DNA of 23,964 nt from an uncultured Lachnospiraceae bacterium. GTDB taxonomy: Bacteria > Bacillota > Clostridia > Lachnospirales > Lachnospiraceae. The position numbers and the translations under genes are program-made. The stretch is taken from assembly GCA_905236585.1 (NCBI GenBank), contig CAJOQZ010000142.1, positions 1 to 23,964 on the forward strand. The letters are read 5' to 3'. Below the pieces are notes generated by a model. The model saw nothing but the letters and a program-made list of their open reading frames with translations. It was not told where the DNA came from and ran no database searches. Positions 1-7,842 of the stretch are shown here, in pieces (position 1 is the stretch's first letter; each line of letters begins with the position of its first letter).

Positions 1-703
1 CCCGCACTTCTGCAAGGGCGTGTTTTACAACGCCCGGGCCGGATACGCCGACGTTGATCATTGCGTCAGGACAGGATACGCCGTGAAACGCTCCCGCCAT
101 AAACGGATTGTCATCCGGCGCATTGCAGAACACGACCAGTTTCGCACAGCCGATCGAGCCACGGTCTGCCGTCGCCTCCGCTGTGCTTCGGATCACTTCG
201 CCTAAGAGCCGTACCGCATCCATATTGATCCCGGCTCTTGTCGAACCGACATTTATGGATGAGCAGACATACTCCGTCGCCGCAAGCGCTTCGGGAATGG
301 AGCGGATCAGATACTCGTCATGGGTACACATCCCCTCCTGCACAATCGCGGAATAACCGCCGATAAAATTGACGCCGACCGTTTTTGCCGCTTCGTCCAA
401 CGTCTTCGCCAGTTCGACGTAATCCGCCGCACTTTTGCAGGCAGACGCCCCGACCAAGGAAATCGGTGTCACCGAAATCCTCTTGTTGACGATTGGAATG
501 CAGTACTCGCTTTCGATCTCTTTACCGACCGCCACGAGATTTTTAGCGACAGTCGTAATCTTTTGATATATGTTATCTTTTAATCTTTTCAGATCGTCCG
601 TAATGCAATCCTGCAGACTGATGCCGATCGTGATCGTCCGAACGTCTAAGTTCTCGCGGTCGATCATCGCGTTGGTTTCTGATACCTCAAATATGTTAAT
701 CAT
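1..703 (-). CDS. DUF711 / UPF0210 family PFL-like protein, 3' end cut by window edge
   Basis: The frame is open from an ATG at 703 to the left edge, giving the first ~234 residues of a family whose members are about 450 residues. The N-terminus reads MINIFEVSETNAMIDREN, followed by a glycine- and alanine-rich body with segments such as GVNFIGGYSAIVQEGM and SSINVGSTRAGINMDAV. These are typical of the DUF711 family, which folds like pyruvate formate-lyase; its reaction is not established. The start codon lies 4 nt after the stop of the ACT-domain gene, with a modest AGGGTG ribosome site inside that gene's end, so the two are probably translationally coupled. This ACT/DUF711 pairing is widely conserved in Firmicutes, which suggests the small protein regulates or partners the large one (inference). 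The C-terminal half cannot be judged. Confidence 0.88.
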   Translation of the reverse strand, partial: MINIFEVSETNAMIDRENLDVRTITIGISLQDCITDDLKRLKDNIYQKITTVAKNLVAVGKEIESEYCIPIVNKRISVTPISLVGASACKSAADYVELAKTLDEAAKTVGVNFIGGYSAIVQEGMCTHDEYLIRSIPEALAATEYVCSSINVGSTRAGINMDAVRLLGEVIRSTAEATADRGSIGCAKLVVFCNAPDDNPFMAGAFHGVSCPDAMINVGVSGPGVVKHALAEVR

Positions 704-707
704 AAAT

Positions 708-995
708 TTACACCCTATGCATCATGCGGAAGATTTCTTCCTTCTGCGCACGAATTTCCACGCCGATTTCCTCTCCGATCTGCCCCAGTTCCTTCTGACA
801 CTGACCAAACGCCATGTCGGATTTTGAAAGATCGACGATCATCATCATATTAAAAAGTCCGTCCACGATCGTCTGTGAAATATCCAAAACATTGATATGA
901 TTATTCGACAAATAGGTGCAGATCTTCGCTATGATACCCACCGCATCCATGCCGACAACCGTAATAATGGTTCTGTTCTTGTTGTTGCTTTCCAT
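708..995 (-). CDS. ACT domain-containing protein (UPF0237 family)
   Basis: A 95-residue protein that is essentially one ACT domain. The beginning, RTIITVVGMDAVGIIAKICT, is the classic ACT strand-loop-helix with the glycine turn used for small-ligand binding in amino-acid-responsive regulators. I chose the ATG at 995 because a good AGGTGG ribosome site sits 6 nt upstream. The in-frame ATG at 1010 overlaps that ribosome site and is unlikely to be used. The gene sits between the metallo-hydrolase gene (31-nt gap) and the DUF711 gene (4-nt gap). UPF0237 proteins are commonly paired with DUF711 proteins, so a sensory or regulatory role for that partner is plausible. The ligand is unknown. Confidence 0.9.
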   Translation of the reverse strand: MESNNKNRTIITVVGMDAVGIIAKICTYLSNNHINVLDISQTIVDGLFNMMMIVDLSKSDMAFGQCQKELGQIGEEIGVEIRAQKEEIFRMMHRV

Positions 996-1026
996 AAAAA
1001 TCCACCTCATCCGCTACAAATAACGG

Positions 1027-1830
1027 CTATACTTCAATTCGTTCCGACACGCAGTCGCGCTGCGCGATTCGGATTGGGAAGTCGCTTGCTTTATACGGGT
1101 TGTCCCCCATTGTCACTTCAAGCGAAACCGTCTCCAATGCAAGCTGCGCGTAATTATTCTCCCGGCTTAAATGTCCGAGCAGAACATAGCGCATTCGATC
1201 ATGTAATACTTTCCCTAACAGCTGCCCGCTAAGTTCATTCGACAGATGCCCCCGCTCTCCTAATATCCGCTGCTTTAAGGGATATGGGTAACTGCCCGCC
1301 ATAAGCATCTGCACGTCGTGATTCGCTTCCAAAAGCAGCGCGTCCAAACCATAAATTTCTTTTATGATGTAGTCGTCGTATGTTCCCAAATCCGTTATGA
1401 CGCCGATCCGACGGTCTTTGGATTCGTCCTTTACAATGTAGGCAACCGGGTCCGCCGCATCATGAGAAATATGCAAGGGACGGATGGTAAGTTCCCCAAC
1501 GCAAAATTCCTCGTCGGGACGAATCACATGAAAGAGTCCCTCGTCAATCTTTCCGAGGCTTTTCATCCTCTTAATCGCGGCGATCGTTCCGGCGGTAGCG
1601 TAAATCGGCAGTCCGTATTTCCGGGCGATTACCCCCAGCCCCGCAATATGGTCGCTGTGTTCATGCGTGATCAAAAGCGCATCGCAGTCCGCCGTCGTAT
1701 AATTCATTTCATTCATTCCGGCTTCGATTTTTTTGCCGCTGATGCCGCAGTCGATCATCACATGGGATCGCTCGTTGCCGACACAGATGCAGTTCCCGGA
1801 AGAACCGCTTGCGATTGAAAAAAGATCCAT
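1027..1830 (-). CDS. yycJ: MBL-fold metallo-hydrolase, YycJ/WalJ type
   Basis: A 267-residue cytoplasmic metallo-beta-lactamase-fold protein. The metal-binding motif THEHSDH is at residues 55-61. Further candidate ligands follow: His in PLHISHDAADP, Asp in VITDLGTYDD, and His near the end in LLGHLSRENN. The N-terminus (FSIASGSSGN, then MIDCGISGKKIE) matches the YycJ/WalJ group, exonuclease-like hydrolases implicated in DNA metabolism or cell-wall-linked control in Bacillus relatives. The length is normal for the group. The ATG at 1830 lies 9 nt after the stop of the FtsA-like gene and has an AGAGGGTG ribosome site. No walK/walR genes are nearby, so the symbol rests on sequence resemblance only. 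The substrate cannot be read from the sequence. Confidence 0.85.
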   Translation of the reverse strand: MDLFSIASGSSGNCICVGNERSHVMIDCGISGKKIEAGMNEMNYTTADCDALLITHEHSDHIAGLGVIARKYGLPIYATAGTIAAIKRMKSLGKIDEGLFHVIRPDEEFCVGELTIRPLHISHDAADPVAYIVKDESKDRRIGVITDLGTYDDYIIKEIYGLDALLLEANHDVQMLMAGSYPYPLKQRILGERGHLSNELSGQLLGKVLHDRMRYVLLGHLSRENNYAQLALETVSLEVTMGDNPYKASDFPIRIAQRDCVSERIEV

Positions 1831-1839
1831 CGCACCCTC

Positions 1840-4323
1840 TTATGCTTCCTTCCAGTAAATCTCTACGTTGTCGCCCTCATGCAGCGGCGTTGCGTACTCA
1901 CAGTGCGTCCCGTTGATCGTCGTCTCGACCTGTCTTCCGTCCGATGCATTGACGTCGAAATCAATCACGTTAAAGATATCGACGAAGATGTAATCCCGTT
2001 TGCCGGTGAGTTCGACTTTTCGTCCGTTCGCCGTCACATGCAGTTTGAACGACTGCGGGATTTCCGGCTCCTTAATAAGCGGCGTATTCGGTCTGGCCGG
2101 CTTTATAAAATCATTCTGCGGGAACGTATTCGAATAGCCGACCCCGACATACTTGGAAGAGGTATCCTCCTCGCCGTTATCCGTCAGGGTTGCCACTTTC
2201 ATGCCCGCCGGTATTTTCCCGATCAGGGATTCCGGCTCATTACGGAAATGAAAGCGACGCGGCACATTCTCCGTAATATCTTCCTTAGCATCCTGATCAA
2301 TAGCCGCTTCGGCGTCCTCTGCTTCAACTTCCTCTTCGGGTTCATCGGAGGAGCGCTCTTCCTGCGCCATAAATTCCACGTCCGCATCTTCGGCTTCTTC
2401 CGATTCCATCAACGCATCCGTCGAATCAAACAGGCTGTCATTCTCCAAGCCTTCCACTACATCGGAAGATGTATCCTGCGGTGTAAACTCACTCTCCGGG
2501 ATGTACTCTTCGACTGGATCGTCCACGTTTGCGATTCCATCGGGGCGGTAAGTTCCGTCTTTTAAGCCGTATCCGGTCACCGTCCACTCAATCGAGAAAT
2601 TCTCATAAATCAATGTATCCATATCAGACGAACGGTTGTTGACAATGATCTCATGATTCAAGTCCACCTCAACATCCATGAACGCCGCCAACTGTCCCAC
2701 CGTATAGAATGACCGTGTCTCCACCGCATCATTCTCCTTGATCTCGTAACTGCCCGGCTCCAAGTTCCCGTTGACTTCAACGAATTTGGGGCAAGTCACG
2801 CGCTGTCCGTTCACGATAAAGGTCACATAGGCGCTGTTGTATTCTTCTAACTGGTCGATCCGATACACCGCACCCGTTCCGACCGTCGACTTTTCAATGA
2901 CTACATCTGAATTTGGCTCAAGCCGGTCATTCAAGCCGAACTCATGTCCGTTCATCGTGACGCGTGCGCTCTCGCCGCCGTTCCCTCGGATCATCCGCGG
3001 CTTGCCGTTGACTGTGAAGTTTAATTCCTTCCCACGCTGCGGGAAGAGTTCTTCGGACGTAAAGCCCGCCTGCATCGCGGCATCTACAATCTTCAGATGA
3101 CCGTTGTCATATAACTTCATGAACTCGCCATTCAGATGAATCATGATGAAGTTATTCTTCTGCTCATAGTAATTTAAGCAGATGCCGACCGGCGTAACCA
3201 ATAGCGGATCTTTTTTGATCTCTTTCTGCGCGAAATGAATCGACTTCATCACTTCCTCACCGCGCAGCGCCACACGTTCCGGCATGATATCAAGTTTTGC
3301 CGACAACGCCTCGCAGAATCCGTGAACCTTGCCGCCTCCGCCGACAACAAATGTCGCCGCAACGGATTGGTCGCCGTTCAACTCTTTGATTTTTGCCGCG
3401 ACATCAGTCGTGATCTTCTCCATGACAGGGTCGGTCAGTTTCCAAACCTCCTCCGCCGTCACTTTATGCTCAATCCCCATGATGTCTTCATAGACAATCT
3501 CATTAAGTTCCGTCGAATCTTTCTTGATCTTCTCCGCCGTCGCAAAGTCCACCAGATATGCCTGTACCAAAACCTCCGTCAACTCATCCCCCGCATACGG
3601 GATCATGCCGTAAGCGATAATGCTTCCGTCTTTTGTCACACAGATATCGGACGTACCCGCTCCGACATCGACAAGGGCGATATTGAGCATACGGAAGTTC
3701 TCGGGAATCGCGACATTAATTGCCGCGATGGGCTCCAAGGTAAGATTCGCAACTTTTAAGCCTACCCGTTCCACCGCGGAATACAGCCCGTCCACCACGT
3801 CTTCCGGCAGAAACGTAACGATAATGACCTCTTCGATCTTTTTCGCCTTATGTCCCTCTAAATTGGAAAAACGCTCGCCGTTCAGATAATATTTCATAAC
3901 GGTATAGCCGACGCAGTAGAACTTGTATTTTTCGTTATTCGCCAGGATATCCCTCTGCGCCTGGTCTACGCCGAGAAGATCGAGGGTGTTCAAGTCCTCG
4001 CCGGTAACAACCGTCTCCTCTTCGTATTCATGCTCGACCCGCGTCGTAACGGTGCGAAGCACGCGTCCAGCCGCCGCGATACATACTTCGGTCAATTTGA
4101 AATCAATCTGCGATTCCAACTGTTCCTTGACTTCGCCGATCGTATGCGAGACCCGTCCGATATCATGAATCTGTCCGTCCAGCATGGCGCGTGATTCGTG
4201 CTCAATGCTGTACTGGGCGACGACATGGAAATCTTTGCCGTCTTTGTACCCGACCGTCCCGACTACATTGCGCGTCCCGATATCGAGTCCGAACACGTAA
4301 TCCTTTTTTTCTTCCGCTGCCAT
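1840..4323 (-). other. Probable internal translation start producing the FtsA-like protein alone (827 aa)
   Basis: Within the fused frame, ATG at 4323 (Met213, followed by AAEEKKDYVFGLDIG) is preceded by AAGGAG at 4330-4335 with a 6-nt gap. This is one of the best ribosome sites in the window. It lies just where an independent FtsA-like gene would be expected to begin, about ten residues before the first nucleotide-binding motif. I read this as the ancestral start of a separate gene that became joined to coaE. Whether ribosomes make the fusion, the short form or both cannot be decided from sequence. Confidence 0.65.
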
Positions 4324-4959
4324 AGTATTCTCCTTCACTCCTGTATCACAAGGCTCGCTTACTGCCAAAATCTCCCCTATGATCTCATCCGCCTGCCGGA
4401 TCGCTTCTTCCTTGTCCCCGTTATTGTCTATCCAACGGACGCAGGCGCTCCGATACTCCTCTTCGGACAACTGCGCCGCAAAAATCTCCCGAATCCGCTC
4501 ATCCGAATAGCCCCGTGTCCTCTTTAAGCGTCTGCGGCGATTCTTTTTGCTGGCATATATATACCATAATTCGTCACAGATATCGCCGTATCCCTCTTCG
4601 ATAAGAAGCGCCGCTTCCACGAAGAAAAACGAAACGCCCTGCGCGGCATATTCATCTTTTAGACGTAATATTTCCTCTTTTACCGCCGGGTGTACGATCG
4701 CGTTGACCTTCTTACGGTTCGCATCATCCGAAAAAATCTCCTGCGACAGCAGCACCGGATCAAATTCACCGTCCGCGCCGCAAAGTTCGACATCAGAAAA
4801 CGCATCCAAGATCGCCTGATGCACCGGCGTCCCCTGCCGCATCAGTTCTTTTGCCATATCGTCGGCTAATACGACGCGGCTGTCCTTGCGCTCTCTTAAA
4901 TGCAAAAGCAGTACGCTTTTCCCCGCACCGACGCCGCCGGTAATCCCGATAAAGTGCAT
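1840..4959 (-). CDS. coaE: Dephospho-CoA kinase fused in frame to an FtsA-like actin-fold ATPase
   Basis: One 1039-residue frame. Residues 1-200 are a complete dephospho-CoA kinase (final step of CoA synthesis, phosphorylating the ribose 3'-OH): P-loop GGVGAGKS at 8-15, the LADD segment at 31-34, FVEAALLIEEG near 113-123, and a normal C-terminus at WIDNNGDKEEAI. A 12-residue linker without a stop leads to an FtsA/PilM-like actin-fold ATPase: GLDIGTRNVVGTVG (224-237, phosphate 1), LVDVGAGTSDIC (429-440, phosphate 2) and FVVGGGGKVHGF (537-548, adenosine site). After about 600 come beta-rich modules with VNG motifs, a highly acidic linker (816-897) and a final beta module (970-1038). A strong ribosome site before Met213 means the FtsA-like part could also be made alone. 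Such extended FtsA-like proteins occur in clostridia; a cell-division or envelope role is inferred. The fusion may be real or reflect an indel. Confidence 0.88.
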   Translation of the reverse strand: MHFIGITGGVGAGKSVLLLHLRERKDSRVVLADDMAKELMRQGTPVHQAILDAFSDVELCGADGEFDPVLLSQEIFSDDANRKKVNAIVHPAVKEEILRLKDEYAAQGVSFFFVEAALLIEEGYGDICDELWYIYASKKNRRRRLKRTRGYSDERIREIFAAQLSEEEYRSACVRWIDNNGDKEEAIRQADEIIGEILAVSEPCDTGVKENTMAAEEKKDYVFGLDIGTRNVVGTVGYKDGKDFHVVAQYSIEHESRAMLDGQIHDIGRVSHTIGEVKEQLESQIDFKLTEVCIAAAGRVLRTVTTRVEHEYEEETVVTGEDLNTLDLLGVDQAQRDILANNEKYKFYCVGYTVMKYYLNGERFSNLEGHKAKKIEEVIIVTFLPEDVVDGLYSAVERVGLKVANLTLEPIAAINVAIPENFRMLNIALVDVGAGTSDICVTKDGSIIAYGMIPYAGDELTEVLVQAYLVDFATAEKIKKDSTELNEIVYEDIMGIEHKVTAEEVWKLTDPVMEKITTDVAAKIKELNGDQSVAATFVVGGGGKVHGFCEALSAKLDIMPERVALRGEEVMKSIHFAQKEIKKDPLLVTPVGICLNYYEQKNNFIMIHLNGEFMKLYDNGHLKIVDAAMQAGFTSEELFPQRGKELNFTVNGKPRMIRGNGGESARVTMNGHEFGLNDRLEPNSDVVIEKSTVGTGAVYRIDQLEEYNSAYVTFIVNGQRVTCPKFVEVNGNLEPGSYEIKENDAVETRSFYTVGQLAAFMDVEVDLNHEIIVNNRSSDMDTLIYENFSIEWTVTGYGLKDGTYRPDGIANVDDPVEEYIPESEFTPQDTSSDVVEGLENDSLFDSTDALMESEEAEDADVEFMAQEERSSDEPEEEVEAEDAEAAIDQDAKEDITENVPRRFHFRNEPESLIGKIPAGMKVATLTDNGEEDTSSKYVGVGYSNTFPQNDFIKPARPNTPLIKEPEIPQSFKLHVTANGRKVELTGKRDYIFVDIFNVIDFDVNASDGRQVETTINGTHCEYATPLHEGDNVEIYWKEA

Positions 4960-4995
4960 GGTTATATCCTTTTTTCCTATATATTATCTCTCGAC

Positions 4996-5024
4996 ATTCT
5001 ACAAAAAAAATTCCTTTCCGTCAA
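4996..5024 (-). promoter_or_regulatory. Sigma-A-type promoter for coaE/ftsA-like and downstream genes
   Basis: Read on the minus strand: -35 TTGACG (5019-5024), a 17-nt spacer, -10 TAGAAT (4996-5001). The -35 box begins 8 nt after the polA stop codon. The expected leader is about 30 nt and contains an AAGGA ribosome site before the coaE ATG at 4959. This would let coaE through the DUF711 gene be transcribed independently of polA. There is no terminator hairpin after polA, so read-through from upstream also looks possible. Confidence 0.65.
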
Positions 5025-5031
5025 CATATCA

Positions 5032-7749
5032 TTATTTCGCATCATACCACGTACGTCCGCTGTGGACATCCACGACAAGGGGTACTAAAAGATCCGCCGC
5101 CCCCTGCATTTCTTCGGTCAATATATCGCGAATGTGCGCCTCTTCGGATTCTTCTGCTTCGATCAAAAGTTCGTCATGCACCTGCAGGATCAGCCGCGAC
5201 TTTACGCCCTCTTGGACTAAGCGTTTTTGCACCTTTAACATAGCAATCTTGATAATGTCCGCCGCCGTCCCCTGAATCGGCGAGTTCATCGCTACCCGTT
5301 CGCCGAAAGACCGCTGCATGAAGTTGCTGGATTTCAGTTCCGGCACGGGGCGTCTGCGTCCGTACATCGTAAAGGCATATCCGGTCTCTTTTGCACTCTC
5401 TACCACCCCGTCCAAAAACGTCTTCAACTTCGGATAGGCGATATAGTAATCATCAATGTATTTTTGCGCCTCTTCTCTTGTGATGTTCAAATCCTGCCCC
5501 AGTCCGAATGAACTGATGCCGTAGACGATTCCAAAATTTACCGCCTTCGCGTTCCGCCGGTCAAGTTCCGTTACTTCGTCGAAATCCTTGTGGAAAACCA
5601 AAGCCGCCGTCGCCCGGTGGATGTCCTTATTCTGCCGGTAGGCTTCGATCAAATTCTCATCCCCCGACATATGCGCCAAAACCCGCAGTTCAATCTGGGA
5701 GTAATCGGCATCAACAAAAACGTATCCGTCCTTAGGATGGAACACTTTACGGATCTCCTTGCCGATCTCCATACGGATCGGAATGTTCTGCAAATTCGGC
5801 TCGGTGCTTGACAGACGCCCCGTCGCGGTCACGGTCTGCTGGAACGTTGTCCGTATCCGCCCATCCGTATCAATGCAGTCAAACAGTCCATCCGCATATG
5901 TCGATTTCAATTTGGACAGCTGGCGGTACTCTAAAATGTCGCTTACAATCGGATAATCCGGTGCCAGACGTTCCAACACATCCGCCGCGGTGGAATAGCC
6001 GGTCTTTGTCTTTTTGCCGTTCGGCAGTTCGAGTCTGCCGAATAAAACCTCCCCCAACTGCTTCGGGGAATTGATGTTAAATTCCTCGCCCGCCTGCTTA
6101 TAGATGCTTGCTTCAAGTTCTTTGATCCGCCCCTGCAAAGCGCCGCCGTATTCTTTTAATGCGCCGCCGTCGATGCGGATGCCCTCGCGCTCCATGGCAA
6201 AAAGAGTGAAAACAAGCGGCAGTTCGAGTTCGTCATACAGTTTTTTCATGCCTGTCTGCTCTAACTGCTCATTTAAGGATGCGACCGCTTTTGCCGCGTA
6301 AAGGCTTTCACCGCAGGCAAAGGTTCCAAACTCTTCCGGAAGCCGCTCGAATGCCTGATCGAATTTCGTCTTGCCGAACAGATCGGTTGCCGAGGGAACC
6401 GTCTGTCCCAGACAATCTCGTGCAATATCTTCCGTCGTATAGGTTTTTGCCAGTGGATTCAAAAGATATGCCGCCACGGAGGTATCATAGACGAAGGAAA
6501 AATCGAATCTGTACAATGCGTCGGAAAACAGTTCGTCCGCAATCCCCTGATGCTCTAAAATCCAAAGCATCTCCTTTAGGTCGCGGACGGCAAGTTTTCT
6601 CCTGCTCTCCTGTGCACCGACCGCGGCGGAAAGAAGACGTAAAACCGTATCTTTTCCAAGGAATGCGCCCTCTGATTCCAGCCCTCCGGTTCCGGCAGTT
6701 CCCTTCCATGCATACCAAAATGCCTTCTGTCCGTCCGAAAGGGAAATTCCGAAAATCCTGCCGTCTTTCTCATAGAGATAGCATCCGACCGTTGCATCCG
6801 CTGCAAAATCCCCTATTGCAGAAAGCGCGGCATCCATGTCCGAAACATATATATATGCGTCTTCCGTATCGCTTTTTACTGCCTTGTTCTCAAAGTGGGT
6901 CATTAAGTTCTTAAATTCCCATTCCTTGCACAACTGGTATGCTTCCGGCGTAAACAGATCGCCCAGACGGGCGTCGGCAAGATCATATTCCACATCCGCG
7001 TGGATTTCGATCGTCGCAAGCGTTTTTGACAACAATGCCTGTGACGCATACTCTTTTAAGTTCGCCGACGCACGGGGCGGCTTTATTTCATCCGCATGCG
7101 CGATTGCCTCTTCCACCGTATGGAACTGCTGAATGATGGCGGTCGCCGTTTTTTCCCCGATGGAAGGAACCCCCGGTATGTTGTCGGACGTATCGCCCCA
7201 GAGCGCTTTTACGTCAATGAACTCGGCAGGCGTTACGCCTTTTTGTTCGAGGACGTCCTTTGCGAAATAGTTTTCAATCTCCGTTCCGGTCTTTTTCGTT
7301 TTCGGAATGGAAATCTTGATATGCTCGCCAGCCAGCTGCAGCAGGTCGCGGTCGCCGCTTACAATAACGACCTCCAGTCCCTGTTCTGCCGCACGGGTTG
7401 CCAACGTCCCTAAAATGTCGTCGGCTTCCAAGCCCTCTTTTTCCACCGTCACAACGCCCATGCTATGAAGCATCTGCTTCATCATCGGCACCTGTTCCTT
7501 TAACTCCGGCGCCATAGGACCGCGTGTTCCTTTATACTCGGCATAGAGTTTGTGACGGAATGTCGGCGCGTGCACATCAAACGCCACCGTCAGGTAATCG
7601 GGATTCTCTGTCTCAATAGTCTTAAGCAGAATATTCAAAAATCCGTAGACCGCGTTCGTATGAACGCCCTTTGCATTCGTCAGATCCGGCAGACCGAAAA
7701 AAGCCCGGTTCAATATGCTGTGTCCGTCGATCAATAACAGTTTTTCCAA
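5032..7749 (-). CDS. polA: DNA polymerase I
   Basis: A 905-residue family A polymerase for gap filling and primer removal. Residues 1-290 form the 5' nuclease (AFDVHAPTFRHKLYAEYKG, EGLEADDILGTLATRA, VSGDRDLLQL, GDTSDNIPGVPSIGEKTA). Residues 300-500 occupy the 3'-5' exonuclease position but lack the DxE metal ligands, so proofreading is probably lost, as in Bacillus and Thermus homologues. Residues 505-905 are the polymerase: motif A DADYSQIELR (about 680), motif B RRNAKAVNFGIVYG (731-744), motif C QVHDE (856-860). I chose TTG at 7749 because AGGAGG lies 6 nt upstream and the protein then begins EKLLLIDGHS, as expected for the family. An in-frame ATG at 7839 would add 30 poorly conserved residues overlapping the peptidase end. 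The 93-nt gap to the peptidase gene has no clear promoter. Confidence 0.97.
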   Translation of the reverse strand: MEKLLLIDGHSILNRAFFGLPDLTNAKGVHTNAVYGFLNILLKTIETENPDYLTVAFDVHAPTFRHKLYAEYKGTRGPMAPELKEQVPMMKQMLHSMGVVTVEKEGLEADDILGTLATRAAEQGLEVVIVSGDRDLLQLAGEHIKISIPKTKKTGTEIENYFAKDVLEQKGVTPAEFIDVKALWGDTSDNIPGVPSIGEKTATAIIQQFHTVEEAIAHADEIKPPRASANLKEYASQALLSKTLATIEIHADVEYDLADARLGDLFTPEAYQLCKEWEFKNLMTHFENKAVKSDTEDAYIYVSDMDAALSAIGDFAADATVGCYLYEKDGRIFGISLSDGQKAFWYAWKGTAGTGGLESEGAFLGKDTVLRLLSAAVGAQESRRKLAVRDLKEMLWILEHQGIADELFSDALYRFDFSFVYDTSVAAYLLNPLAKTYTTEDIARDCLGQTVPSATDLFGKTKFDQAFERLPEEFGTFACGESLYAAKAVASLNEQLEQTGMKKLYDELELPLVFTLFAMEREGIRIDGGALKEYGGALQGRIKELEASIYKQAGEEFNINSPKQLGEVLFGRLELPNGKKTKTGYSTAADVLERLAPDYPIVSDILEYRQLSKLKSTYADGLFDCIDTDGRIRTTFQQTVTATGRLSSTEPNLQNIPIRMEIGKEIRKVFHPKDGYVFVDADYSQIELRVLAHMSGDENLIEAYRQNKDIHRATAALVFHKDFDEVTELDRRNAKAVNFGIVYGISSFGLGQDLNITREEAQKYIDDYYIAYPKLKTFLDGVVESAKETGYAFTMYGRRRPVPELKSSNFMQRSFGERVAMNSPIQGTAADIIKIAMLKVQKRLVQEGVKSRLILQVHDELLIEAEESEEAHIRDILTEEMQGAADLLVPLVVDVHSGRTWYDAK

Positions 7750-7842
7750 AAGTTTCCTCCTTTTAATGACGCAAGGCGTCCGTATCGGTTCCGGTTTGTC
7801 GGATTCGTTGCGGATATCTCTTGTATTCCCAAAAGACACTCA

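Noticed and set aside
7768..7780. Small perfect hairpin GACGC-CTT-GCGTC between pepP and polA
   Set aside because: The stem is only 5 bp and no T run follows on either strand, so it is not a convincing terminator. It may be chance or a minor mRNA structure.
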